Assembly: GCA_021613375.1 (NCBI GenBank)
Contig: CM038727.1
Span: 3,699,587 to 3,763,586 of the forward strand
Origin: Megaleporinus macrocephalus
Lineage: Eukaryota; Chordata; Actinopteri; Characiformes; Anostomidae
DNA length: 64,000 bases
Direction of reading: 5' to 3'
Below, in pieces: positions 11,732 to 22,780 of this stretch (position 1 is its first letter; every line of letters starts with the position of its first letter). Position numbers and translations under genes: made by a program. The notes beneath the pieces are model-generated. The model saw nothing but the letters and a program-made list of their open reading frames with translations. It did not search any database and was not told where the DNA came from.

Positions 11732-14308
11732 GTCAGTTTGCACAATGAAAAACCAACGCTGGAAATTTGTGAATTGGATTACTGAGATTTTGTAAGGTCA
11801 TACGCATCAACACCAGTTTAGCACATGTGCACATATATGAGATGCTATTTAATCTTTTAAATTAATGCCTTTTAATGTCAGTCAAGATTTTACTAAGGGA
11901 CAGATTTATGTACTACTGTAGTCAATGTTGCAAGCTCTATCGAATAACATACACTTATGTAGTTATATTGATGATTATTTTCTAATATGACAATCTGCCC
12001 AGTTAATTTTCTTATTAGCATAAACATTTATTCATAATTCATAGCTGGAAATATAATATGATTAACAATTACAGAGGGCCTAATATGGAGCCCTGTGGTA
12101 CACCATTCAAGTTTCTGAATCTAAGAGATGTTTGGTGAGATCGCAGGTACAGTTCTCACAATAAAAACAGAACACTGGAAATTTGTGCATTGGATTATTG
12201 CAATTTTGTAGGGTCATATACCTCAACACCAGTTTAGCATGTGGGCATATACATAAGATGTTACTTAATTTTTTTAATGAATGCCTTTAGATTTTACTAA
12301 GGGATATATTTATATACTACTGTAGTCAATGTTGCAAGTTCTATCGAACAACATACACTTATGTAGTTATATTGATGATTATTTCCAAATATGACAATCT
12401 GCCCAGTTAATTTTCTTATAATATAATAAAATTAACAATTACACATGGCCTAATATGGAGCCATATGGTACACCATTCATGTTACTGAATCTAAGAGATG
12501 TTTGGTTAGATGTTATTTAATTTTTTAAATAAATGATTTTAATTTTACCAGTCTCAACTTTATTAATGGAAAGATTTGTATGCTAGTATAGTCAATGTTG
12601 GAAGCTCTATTGAACATCATACACTTATTTAGTTATATGTGGTGATTATTGCCGAATATGACAATCTGCCATCAAATCATTTACTTATTATGATAAAAAA
12701 AATCATAATTCATAGCTGAAAACATATAATATTATTAACAGTTTGCACAGTAAAAACCAAACACTCAAAATTTGTGAATTGGATTATTGCAATTTTGTAA
12801 GGTCATATGCATTAACACCAGCTTAGCACATGCACACATATACGAGATGCTATTTAATCTTTAAATTAATGCATTTTAATGTCAGTCAAGATTTTACTAA
12901 GGGACAAATTTATGTACTACTGTAGTCAATGTTGTAAGCTCTATCGAACAACATACACTTATGTAGTTATATTGATGATTATTTTCTAATATGACAATCT
13001 GCCCAGTTAATTTTTTTATAATATAATATAAACTACACATGGCCTAATATGGAGCCCTGTGGTACACCATTCATGTTTCTGAATCTAAGAGTGAATTTCA
13101 GTGAGATCACAGGTACAGTTTGCACAATAAAAAACTATTTGTGAATTGGATTATAGCAATTGTCTATTGTCATATGCATCAACAACAGTTTAGCATATGT
13201 GCACATATATGAAATGTTAGTTAACTGTTTTAATTATTTTTATCAGTCAAGTCACTAATGGATGGATTTGTATACAACTGAACTACAAACTAAACCATAT
13301 ACACTTATTTAGTTATATGTGGTGATTATTGCCAAATATGATAACCTGCCCAGTTTATTTTCTTATAAGCATAAACACTTATTCATAATTTTTAGCTGGA
13401 AATATAGTATCATTAACAATTACACATGGCCTATTATGGAGCCCTGCAGTACACCATTCATGTTTCTGAATTGAAGAGACTTTTGTGAGATCGCACGTAC
13501 AGTTTGCACAGTAGAAACTAAATTCTGGAAATCTTTTAATTGGATTATTGCAATTTTTAAATACCACTGTAGCGTATGTGCACATATATGAAATGTTAGT
13601 TAACCATTTAAATTAATGCCTCTAACTGTATCAGTCAAGATTTTACTAAGGGACAAATTTGTATACTAGTATAGTCAATGTTTCAAGCTCTATTTAACAA
13701 CATACACTTATTTAGTTATATGTGGTGATTTTTTCCAAATATGTCAATCTGCCCAGTTTATTTTCTTATAAGCATAAACACTTATTTATAATTTTCAGCT
13801 GGAAATATAATATGATTAACAATTACACATGGCCTAATATGGAACCCTGCAGTACACCATTCATGTTTCTGAATTGAAGAGATCGTATGTACAGTTTGCA
13901 CAGTAGAAACCAAATGCTGGAAATTTGTGAATTGGATTATTGCAATTTTAAAACACCACTCTAGCGTATGTGCGCATATATGAAATGTTAGTTAATCTTT
14001 TAAATTAATGCCTTTAACTGTATCAGTCAAGATTTTACTAAGGGACAAATTTGTATACTAGTATAGTCAATGGTGCAAGCTCTATTGAACAACATACACT
14101 TATTTAGTTATATGTAGTGATTATTGCCAAATATAACAATGTGCCAAAGTCAGTTATTTATAATTCATAGCTGGAAATATAATATTATTAACAATTACAA
14201 AGGGCCTAATATGGAGCCCTGTGGTACACCATTCATGTTTCTGAATTGAAGAGACTTTGGTGAGATCACAAGTGTAGTTTGCACAATAAACAGAGAATGC
14301 TAGAAATA

Positions 14309-14399
<91 letters not shown>

Positions 14400-15215
14400 T
14401 ACATGAAATGTTAGTTAATCATTTAAATAAATGCCTTTCATTTTATCAGTCTCGACTTGATTACATACTGATATAGTCAGTGCTGCTAGCTCTATTGAAC
14501 AACTTACACTTATTTAGTGCTATTTGGTGTTTATTGCTGAATATAACAATCTGCCATCAAATCATTTTCTTATTAGCATAAAAATGTATTCATAATTCAT
14601 TCAATGTTATACTATTACCAAATTCCAAAGGGCCTAATATGGAGCCCTGCAGTACACCATTCGTGTTTCTGAATCTAAGAGATCATTAGAAATTACCGTT
14701 TAATACATGTTTTTTAATTACATCATTCCCTGCCTTAACTTCTGTCTCATGATGCTTAAACAAAGAAAAAGTAGAAGGGCTTCAGAGTGTTTGATAATTA
14801 GCCTACAATATTGTACATTGTTGTCTTTGTATGAATATTAGGGCAGTAGTTCAGAGATTTCTTCCTAATTTCTAGCTGAAAATATAATGTTATTAACAAT
14901 TTCACAGGGCCTAATATGGAGCCCTGCAGTACACCATTCATGTTTCTGAATCTAAAAGATTGTGATGAGATTGCAGGTGCAGTGATAACTCTGATTAAAT
15001 ACAAACAGTTTGATTGTAAATCTGCATTGAATTTTTACATTTATCTTCATTTATGTCACAAACCAAATCAATACAAATAACCATTTAATGTTGTTTATTT
15101 TGAATTCCTGCATTAATCCCTGCTTTAACTTCTGTCTCGCGATGCTTAAACTTACAAAAAAGTATAAATGCTTCAGAGTGTTTGATAATTACCCTATAAA
15201 ATTGTAAATTGTTTT
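11732..15215 (-). repeat. Degenerate 370-400-bp satellite with fossil reverse-transcriptase motif
   Basis: Eight copies of a block centred on GGCCTAATATGGAGCCCTG occur near 12078, 12448, 13036, 13433, 13829, 14202, 14632 and 14907. They share flanking text such as GTACACCATTCATGTTTCTG, TTGTGAATTGGATTATTGCA and ATACACTTATTTAGTTATAT. Read on the minus strand the block gives NGV(P/L)QGSILG, the motif of non-LTR reverse transcriptases (usual form GVPQGSILGPLLF). Stops and frameshifts are frequent, so nothing is active. The copies are head-to-tail, which points to tandem amplification of a LINE fragment rather than independent insertions. Confidence 0.75.
14308..14394. repeat. (AT)n microsatellite
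   Basis: An almost perfect run of about 43 AT dinucleotides lies inside one copy of the RT-derived satellite. It separates GAAATAGC from TGCACATACATGAAATG. It probably expanded from the ATATAT already present in the satellite unit. Confidence 0.97.
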
Positions 15216-15830
15216 ATTTGTAAGAACATGAGGCCAGAAGTTTAAATGTTTGGATTACAAATATGGGACATGTGCCCCACTGCGTGCTCACTGTTGTACT
15301 GAGAGACTGGAGGCAGGTATTACTGGGGTTTGCATGACCCAGTAATGTTTACAAAGTGTTAACTGGGAAAATCAATGGAGCCTTGTTGACCAGAAGACCG
15401 TGCTGTGTTTGCGCCTCCAACAGAGATGTCAATGGCACCCTCCGATCAGATAAAGGGGAAGTCTTACTGGACTTGACTTCTCGGCCACACGGGCGGTCGA
15501 ATACAACTTAAGAGATTAGAGGGTGATTTTCTGCTCTGAAATCTCCGATATTGCCTCATCGATTGATTGCCAGGCCTGAAGGTATTTCTAAACGGCCTCA
15601 TGTCCCTGTATATCGATGAGGTTGATTGATTATATTCAGTCCAGCTCTTGTTCTGATACGTTAAGGTGGACAGCTTTCCCAGTCTTGACATAGCAAAGCC
15701 TTTTACCTCACTTTGTATTCCAGGATGGGTGGATACATCAAGGAAAATCATGAATCTCCAAAATGGGAAGAGGAGATGGTGAAAACGTTCTTCTCTATTA
15801 TTGTAAGTATATGGGAATATATGTGTATGA
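15216..15830. promoter_or_regulatory. Candidate conserved non-coding element with PBX-HOX motif
   Basis: This is unique, non-repetitive DNA of balanced composition between two repeat-rich regions, about 3 kb upstream of the inferred gli3 promoter. It contains TGATTGAT at 15623-15630, the PBX-HOX composite consensus, and a one-mismatch copy CGATTGAT at 15560-15567. ATCGAT occurs twice nearby. The antisense open frame at 15464-15751 has no recognisable domain. The regulatory role is an inference from composition and motifs. Confidence 0.35.
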
Positions 15831-16277
15831 TTCTTGCATTCATAACATTTAAAGGAGGTTTTAAAAACTCTTCACTGTAAGCCTGTTATGACCTGGCATA
15901 AAGCTCTATAACCTATTATGCGTGGCTAATTGTACACGTTTCATATAGAGGAGATATAAGAGTGGTTTTAGAACCTAATTAGTCGTATAGTCTTGCTTTA
16001 GAAAGTGTTATGGATGTAACTACATTTATAAGCAATCACAAAAGCCTACGTTAGGCATTTTAAGGTGATATATATGCCATTTAGTGCCTTATAAACACAT
16101 TTTTAAAGCAGTATGAATTCAGAATACATAGAGTGTGTTACTCTGATTAGTACATTTATCATGAAATTTCACATTTACATTTAAATTTGAAACAAAAATA
16201 GATTTTCAATAAACTATGCCATCAATTAGAACTAGAAGTTTAAGTTTAAGCATCAAATCTGGAATTACTTTAAATAT
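15831..16277. other. AT-rich unique DNA, nothing recognised
   Basis: A/T-rich sequence with no open frame, repeat period or motif that I can name. Confidence 0.4.
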
Positions 16278-16520
16278 CGTCACTGTCCGAAGAAAAACAT
16301 CTCCAAACTTTACAAGCTATGCAAAAAACCTTCTTTATTTTTAATGTAAGTCAATGGAACCAGAATATTTGCTGAACTATTTCAGAGCATTTCTATTTCT
16401 ATTGGTCCATTCATCATGAAATTTGTATACAATATAAACGACAGCTGCTGGGTTCAAATGATAAATAAAAATAGACCAAAATGGGGATACATGTTTCTCA
16501 TTGGACCACGACAGTACATG
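16278..16520. mobile_element. Copy 1 of a dispersed repeat family
   Basis: It shares an ordered series of phrases with four other places in the window: CACTGTCC-AA-GAAAAA, then AATG-AAGTCAATGGAACCA, then GCATTTCTATT-GGTCCATT and CATCATGAAATTT, ending near GGTTCAAATGAT. The related copies are at 16905-17100, 25072-25190, 40620-40730 and 45333-45490. No coding capacity or clear termini are visible, so class (SINE-like or MITE-like) is open. Confidence 0.6.
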
Positions 16521-16904
16521 CTTCTTTTTCTTTGAAGACTTGCAGACTTCCTATCTGCTATATCTCCCATAAACATGCAGACGTTTTGCTTGTTTTACAA
16601 TTCTTAAAATCGGGAAGCTTTGTTTTAACATTTGTAAAGCAAACCTTTACATACAATAAGCTTTTGTCTGCGATTGTGAGCTACAGTTGTGTTTTTAATT
16701 CACAATATAAACAAGATAAACAAGATAAACACATTACAGTCTGTTCTATGAGTGCATGAAAGTTAAACGTCACTAAACAGCAGTAGAGATGTTGCCAAGC
16801 CCAAATCAAGCTGAACTCACCTTTCTCTTAAATTCTCTTATAATATAAATTCTTAATCTTGACTCTGTGGACATGATTTTAAACCTCCCTGAAGATTTCC
16901 GTAC
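16521..16904. other. AT-rich DNA between repeat copies
   Basis: No supported gene. The short frame at 16481-16759 has no recognisable domain and overlaps a repeat copy. Confidence 0.4.
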
Positions 16905-17100
16905 TGTCGCTGTCCAATGAAAAATAGGTATCTGCAAAATAGCAACTTTACAGGAGAGGCCCAAAACTGTCTTTACTTTCAATGGAAGTCATTGATCTAT
17001 TGGTCCATTCATTGTGAAATTGTCACACAGTGTAAACAGTAGTTCAAATGATGTAGAAAAATGAAAGATTCCAAAAATGAAGATGCATGTTTTTCTTTGT
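16905..17100. mobile_element. Copy 2 of the dispersed repeat family
   Basis: It begins CGCTGTCCAATGAAAAATAG and continues with AAATAGCAACTTTACAGGAG, TCAATGGAAGTCATTG and TATTGGTCCATTCATTGTGA. Its order of phrases matches the copy at 16278-16520. Confidence 0.6.
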
Positions 17101-17430
17101 AGAGCCACGAAATAGGAAAAGTTTGAACAGACATAATTTACCCAACACATTAAAAGTCATTTTCAGTCTGAATTTTTATTTTGTTTTAGTATATATGCAT
17201 GTTTAGCTGCAAAGAGATTCCCAAACATACAGATCAGTAAAATCTGGATTGTTGGTATTTTTAGTTTCCAGCTTAATTAGAGAAACTCTTCCAACGACTA
17301 CTGTTTTCCTCCAAATGTAAATTATTTTAAACTCTTTGAAGATATATGTTTTTAAAAAGAAGCCCAATCTAATGAGGTTCAACAAACATTAATAATAAGA
17401 AGAATCATTTGCTATATATAGTAACAAAGT
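17101..17430. other. AT-rich unique DNA, nothing recognised
   Basis: No coding or repeat signal beyond simple A/T richness. It leads directly into the GATA-type microsatellite. Confidence 0.4.
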
Positions 17431-17436
17431 TATACT

Positions 17437-17499
17437 GATAGATAGATAGATAGATAATAGATAGTAATAGAGTTATACTGATTGATAGATAGATAATAT

Positions 17500-17537
<38 letters not shown>

Positions 17538-17678
17538 TATAGTAATAGAGTTATACTGATATATAGATAGATATATATATAGTAATAGAGTTATACTGAT
17601 TGATAGATAGATAATATATAGATAGATAGATAGATAGATAGATAATATATAGTAATAGAGTTATACTGATATATAGAT

Positions 17679-17722
<44 letters not shown>

Positions 17723-17903
17723 TATAGTAATAGAGTTATACTGATATATAGATAGATATATATATATATATATAGATAGATAGATAGATAGATAGATAGT
17801 ACCACCATGAGGTTCAGTACCACCTTAACAAAATCACCATCACATTAATAATAATAAGAATCATTTTAGAATCATTTGCTGTGTATATATATATATGAGA
17901 GAG

Positions 17904-17942
<39 letters not shown>

Positions 17943-17950
17943 AAGATAGA
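17437..17950. repeat. Compound (GATA)n / (TA)n microsatellite
   Basis: Runs of GATA alternate with the spacer AATATATAGTAATAGAGTTA, which recurs about six times, so the locus is a higher-order array of a 60-100 bp unit containing GATA runs. A break at 17800-17885 is unique, and a second GATA run follows at 17905-17950. Confidence 0.95.
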
Positions 17951-18130
17951 TACTTTATTGATCCCAATGTGAAATTCAAGGCGTCCAGTAAATGTTCCAC
18001 AATGGCACAAGGTAACAATAGAATATAAATATGAAGTCAAATAAAAATAGAATATAAAAATAGAAATAGAAGAAGTCTCTATGAGAGTGTATGAGTGATG
18101 ACAGTAGTGCAGTTAGTCAGTGTAAACAGT
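17951..18130 (-). mobile_element. 3' tail of a fish non-LTR retrotransposon
   Basis: The block opens TACTTTATTGATCCCAATGT, followed by GAAATTCAAGG. This is, from memory, the characteristic 3' end of fish LINEs seen in antisense. The rest is A-rich with TAGAATATAAA and TAGAAATAGAAGAAG. The adjacent GATA microsatellite may have grown from the element's simple 3' end. Exact family not assigned. Confidence 0.5.
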
Positions 18131-18584
18131 GTAGACCACCTCAGTGGTCCAATTAGGCAACAAAAGGCAGCACTATGTAAAAACACATACAGTTTTTTTG
18201 CCACATTTCCATAAAAAATATGAATTTTATTGTAACAGTGTTAGTTTTTAAAGCAGAGAGAAGGAGCGCAAGGCACAGCGGCCTCCACAAACATCTGAGA
18301 GCACAGAGAAAAAATCTGGGACTGATTACATTTGAATTTTGGAATTTTGAAGAAAAATGAAAAACCAAAATTAAAGTTATGATTAAAAAATCAATCAGAA
18401 ATTTTGCACTATAAATACAAATGCACTATTTATAGTTCAATATTCAAACTGAAGCCAGTGTTTGAGTTTGGGTTTTTTTTTTGTCCTAAAAGATTCAGAA
18501 GTGTTTATTTTTCAGCGAAGCTCCAAATACCTTCAAATTCAGGAATTCATGTTTTGAAATTTTCAAAAATTGTCCCCCAAATTC
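18131..18584. other. AT-rich flank just upstream of the CpG island
   Basis: A sharp change in base composition marks its right edge, from A/T-rich to CpG-rich. No gene, repeat or TATA box with an obvious start site was recognised. Confidence 0.4.
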
Positions 18585-18873
18585 TGAGGGTCTGCGACGC
18601 TAAGGTGGTCTGTTAGTCCCGAATCGACGGCGACGGAAAGAGAACGCGCGCGCTTACACGAGAGTTAAAGTTGTGGAGCTCTCGCGCTGCCGCTTCCCGC
18701 GTGCCACCGTAGCGCGGTCTCAGGAAACAGCACAGCAAACGGCGCCGAACTGGGAGAAGAGAGAGAGAGGGAGAGAGAGAGGGAGCGGGGGAGGGAGAGA
18801 GGAGGGACAGAGGGAGGGAGGGAGGGAGAGAGAAAGGGGTTAGAAAAGAAGAAGAAGAAGAAAAAGAGGGAGG

Positions 18874-18875
<2 letters not shown>

Positions 18876-18924
<49 letters not shown>
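18876..18924. repeat. (GT)n microsatellite in the promoter region
   Basis: About 24 uninterrupted GT dinucleotides on the + strand. Length variation here could alter promoter structure (Z-DNA-forming alternating purine-pyrimidine). Confidence 0.97.
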
Positions 18925-18928
<4 letters not shown>

Positions 18929-19041
18929 CTCTGAAAGGGAGGAGTCAGGAGAAGGAAAGGGCAGCTGGAGTTGCACAGCACCAGAGAGAGCCCCCCTCTC
19001 CGAGAAAGTCTCGCTCGCGCTGTTTAACACGCTTTGTTGTC

Positions 19042-19088
<47 letters not shown>

Positions 19089-19258
19089 GGGCTTCAGGAA
19101 TTCGTGCACACTTTTGCGGTTTTCCAGTCAGGCATGTAGGGAAAGTTGCTGCGCGCGCCCGGAGAAGTGAGTGAGAGTGTGCAGCAGAGAGAGAGAGAGA
19201 GAGAGAAGAAAAAGGAAAAGAAGGAGGAGAGAGAAAAAAAGAACTCCAGCTCGGCCAG

Positions 19259-19294
<36 letters not shown>

Positions 19295-19414
19295 GAGCTG
19301 CTGAAACTTAAGCCGAAAGTTCTCGCGAGCGCCCCGCGCGTGCACATCTGCAGCAGAAGATCCATCCGCGCCTGTTTTCTTCTGCTCCTGGACGAAGAAC
19401 TTCTCTCCTGAAGC
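18925..19414 (+). other. gli3: Candidate non-coding first exon of gli3
   Basis: The right border is a strong donor, AAGC followed by GTAAGT, with the first intron base at 19415. The left border is not visible; the coordinate given is only a placeholder inside the CpG island. The segment is rich in GA runs and CpG, has a minimal ATG-stop at about 19135 and no long conserved open frame, as expected for 5' untranslated sequence. If it splices to the acceptor at 60225, intron 1 is 40.8 kb. RNA data would be needed to confirm it. Confidence 0.4.
19046..19290. repeat. Three (GA)n runs in the presumed gli3 leader
   Basis: GA runs lie at about 19046-19084, 19186-19206 and 19264-19289, with another GA-rich stretch at 19549-19590 just past the donor. 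They give the transcript strand a purine-rich character upstream of the splice site. Confidence 0.95.
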
Positions 19415-20480
19415 GTAAGTCTGCACTTCTTTGTCTCCTTTCAGCAGGTTTGCATGCTCCTCAAAGTTCCTCCTGCGGAGCGGAGCTGGACCGGGGTGAG
19501 GAGGTGTCAGAGGGATCAGGTTGCAAGGTCGCCAAAAAAAAAGAAAAGAGAGAAAAGAGAGAGAGAGAGAGAGAGAGAAGAGAGAGAGAAGCGCTCAACT
19601 GGAAGTAAACAAGGTGGCCAAAGCTAGCCAGCTGCGCGCGCGGGGCCGAGCTTTGATCTGCAGCGCGAGCGAACTTGAAATCATTTCTTGAAATCTTTTT
19701 TTTTTCTTTCTTCCGCTTCTTCTCGTGAAACGAGGCTGAGACGGGACGCCGGGCTCGGCCTGCTCAGCTGCAGCCACGCTGAGATGTTTATGGACCACCC
19801 TTCTAAAAAACAAAACAAAACAAAACCCCCCCATCACAAAAAAATAAAAAACTTAGCAAACCAGCAAGAGCTGCTGCTGGTCAGTACTGGTACGTGGGGG
19901 TCTGAGACCCCAGTGCAACATGTGAGCGTTTCCAGAAGTTTTCTAAAGGTGTCCCAGTGGTCAGCGGCCAGTTCCTACTGGGATGCAGCAGCAGCAGGTT
20001 TTAACTGTAATGGTCAGTGGAGGTCTCTAGGAGGAGGGGGGGGGGGGGTCATATTTATTATTTATTTATTTATTTAATTATTTTGGTCATTTAATTTCTT
20101 CTCCTAATTATTATTTTTCTACGTTAAAGAAGTTTGTCTCTTTGATCTGCTTTAGTTTGTTAGCCTTGCGCTGGAACTCGCGCGCGCCAGCTTCATTTGA
20201 AACCCGGTGGTGTATACGTGCAGCTCGCATGCACCGCGCACGAGGACCGGTACATGTTAAATGCGAGCGTGCGTGTGTGCGAGCGTGCGTGCGTGCGTGT
20301 TGGTAAACTTTCTCCTCCTCGCGCCCCCAGCTGTTGGCCGTTTGGGAACCGCGCGGGAACCGGAGCAGAGCATCGCGCGCGCCCTGCTGAGGCGCTCGAG
20401 CATCTCCGCCGGACGTTTCATTCAGTACGTCGTTCAAATGTAACCGAAGCGGATTTTCTTTAAATTATAAATAAAGCGCG

Positions 20481-20619
20481 CGCGCCAAAATTAAATTAGA
20501 ATTATTTTATTTTATTTTAAAATCGTGCGAACTTTTTTTTCTCTCTTTTTATATTTATATTTATATTTATTCTGCTCTTTGGCACGTTCTCAGGCCTGAA
20601 AGAAAAAAAAACATTCCCT

Positions 20620-20658
<39 letters not shown>

Positions 20659-21020
20659 TCCTTTTGGTAGGTTGAGTGTTTAGCGCGCGCTCTTGCTTGA
20701 ATTAAAGTACAAATTTTTAGTTTCGCGGTTTTTGGTTAAGCGCGCGCATAAATCTGTCAGATTTCAGGAACTGAAATCTTGGCTTAAGTGGCCACAGCAC
20801 GCGCGCGCCCTGCTCCTCACGTGTCACCCCGGTAGCCCCCCGGCAGCTCCCCCCCAAAGAATTTCAGAAATTATTTGTTCTTATTAATTTCAGCTTCAGT
20901 CAATTTCAGTACTACTGGAAATGTTTGATCTGGAATTTGAGGCGCGCGCACGGCTTGCTTTCTGATTCAGGCCTAACACGTTTTTTAGTAGGGATAAAAC
21001 AAGAGAGGCATTTTAAATAA
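20481..21020. other. Proximal intron 1, CpG-containing, with (TC)n run
   Basis: A T-rich stretch with (TTTATA) units at 20550-20570 and a TC run at about 20624-20652, then patches of GCGCGC. No gene is recognised. The small open frames here lack any family signature. Confidence 0.4.
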
Positions 21021-21023
21021 TAG

Positions 21024-21024
21024 C

Positions 21025-21073
<49 letters not shown>

Positions 21074-21335
21074 GTATATTTATTGTTAGTATTATTAGTA
21101 TTATGATTAATTATATTTTAAAATGTTATTCTTATTCTATAATAACAGTTATTTAAATTTGCACACATGGCTTATACTGAACTGATGGGACATTTAAGGT
21201 TTAAGTGTTTATTTATTTTTGGAATTTAGATTTAAACCACATATATATATAGTCTTCATCTAGGAAATATAAGACACTGTGAGAGTATAATAATAATAAT
21301 AACAATAATAATAATAACAATAATAATAATTTCCC
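21024..21335. repeat. Two (AAT)n microsatellites
   Basis: About 15 AAT units lie at 21026-21073, and a second interrupted AAT/AAC run at 21286-21331. The DNA between them is A/T-rich and otherwise plain. Confidence 0.95.
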
Positions 21336-22032
21336 TGGATGGCATGCATCCTACAAATTTCCTGCTGGTGACCATTGCAGCCTATAAGACCCCCCAGTGC
21401 CGGTTCCTGTGTAGGCCCTGCAGCCGGAGGAGGATGCCCATGCACTGACCCCTGTGGTCCTCCACTAGCGTGCCTGAGCTCCAGAGCTACCTGTAATTAG
21501 GTGCGTGCATGAGTGGGTCATTGTGATGCTAATGTGTGTTTAAATAGCAGCCCCCCCCCCCACCACCCCCTCTTCAAATCCTGTCCAAACCAATAAGAGG
21601 ACAAACGGAGACGCTCTTCCTCCTGGTTCTTTTCCGTGCGATGCTGGATGGAGATTAGGGAGGTGCTCTGGGGAGGGTTTGGGGGATTTTTTTTTGCTGG
21701 GTGAAATGTGTTTTGAGTTTGACGCTTGGCAGCCAGGCAGGGCTGATTACTTTCTGTTGGCGGGGAGTGATTTGTTATGATGGATCTGTAGCAGGGGCTG
21801 AAGGTGAACGCCGTGCTTTTGTGCGCGAGGTTGTTTCTTCAGAAGCTCTCCTTTCTTTTGTCAGGGGTTCTTTCTTTTTTTCTCTTCCTCCTCAATTTGG
21901 AGAGCCCCCCCACCCTCCGCCCACCCCCCTTCAGCGGGGACGAGAAAGACTGAACATCTCTTCCTCCGTTTCAGGCAATTATCGGTTGTGTTTAAAGTCG
22001 GTAATCAGGCGATCGCTTGACCCGCAGTGGGG
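21336..22032. other. Intron 1, unique DNA
   Basis: Mixed-composition unique sequence with poly-C (about 21549) and poly-T runs. The + frame at 21701-22177 runs into the 13-bp repeat and has no recognised domain. It could hold regulatory sequence, but nothing specific was identified. Confidence 0.35.
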
Positions 22033-22123
22033 CTCCTCGGTGGAGCTCCTCGGTGGAGCTCCTCGGTGGAGCTCCTCGGTGGAGCTCCTCGGTGGAGCTC
22101 CTCGGTGGAGCTCCTCGGTGGAG
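22033..22123. repeat. Seven perfect copies of a 13-bp repeat
   Basis: The unit CTCCTCGGTGGAG repeats exactly seven times (91 bp) with no variation, which suggests a recent expansion. Each unit is nearly self-complementary around CTC...GAG, and GAGCTC is created at each junction. Confidence 0.97.
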
Positions 22124-22264
22124 CTCGGCTTTCGGCAGGCCGGCGGAGATTCTCACTTTGATGATCCCCAACTTTGATACTTCTTGACGTCGAATGAAAA
22201 GGACACAAAGTAGGGAGCGAGGGAGGGAGCGAACGAGGAGAACAGAGGGAAGATGTGGAGGCCT

Positions 22265-22266
<2 letters not shown>

Positions 22267-22316
<50 letters not shown>

Positions 22317-22780
22317 GCTGTGCATTGTGTTGATGCGAAGTCGGGCCGTTGTGGAAAAGTAGAGACCCATCAAAAGTGTCTGTCCGTATTTGCGTCTCGG
22401 CGGAGGTGAGAAGGGGGTCTGTGGCTGCATGGCTTCGTCTCCCTCTCCTCCTCTCTCTCTCTCTCTCTCTCTCCCTTTCCTTTTCTTTCTGCCTCTCTCT
22501 ATCTCTATCTCTATCTCTCCCCGAATAATCCCCAGGCCCAGTCATCCCTTCAGGGCATGCTTCTGATCTGCCTCTCCGCCAGGACAGCCCCCTTTTTCTC
22601 TCTCTCTTTCTCTCTCCTTTCTCTCTTTCTCTCTCCCCCTCCATTTCCCTTTCTCTCTTCTTTATCTCCCCCCCTTTCCCTTTTCTCTTTACTTCCATCC
22701 ATCTTTATTGTCATTCATGCTCCCTCCCTCTCTCTCGCTCTTCCTCTCTCTCTCTCTCTCTCTCTCACTCTCGCTGGCCT
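22267..22780. repeat. (GA)n run and following pyrimidine-rich tract
   Basis: A GA run lies at about 22267-22316, followed after a short unique part by a TC/CTTT-rich tract at 22440-22775. The switch from purine to pyrimidine richness on the same strand gives a loosely complementary pair about 170 bp apart. Confidence 0.85.

Larger units (their letters stand above)
18585..20480 (+). promoter_or_regulatory. gli3: CpG island, probable gli3 promoter
   Basis: CpG dinucleotides are frequent from 18590 on (CGAATCGACGGCGACGG, GAACGCGCGCGCTTACACGA) in contrast with the A/T-rich sequence before it. The same style continues past the putative exon donor at 19415 to about 20480 (GCGCGCGCC runs). No TATA box was found, which fits a CpG-island promoter. 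It is the first such block upstream of the gli3 start-codon exon on the same strand with a good donor site. GLI3 in mammals also starts from a non-coding exon followed by a long intron. Assignment to gli3 is inference. The start site cannot be fixed from sequence alone. Confidence 0.5.
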
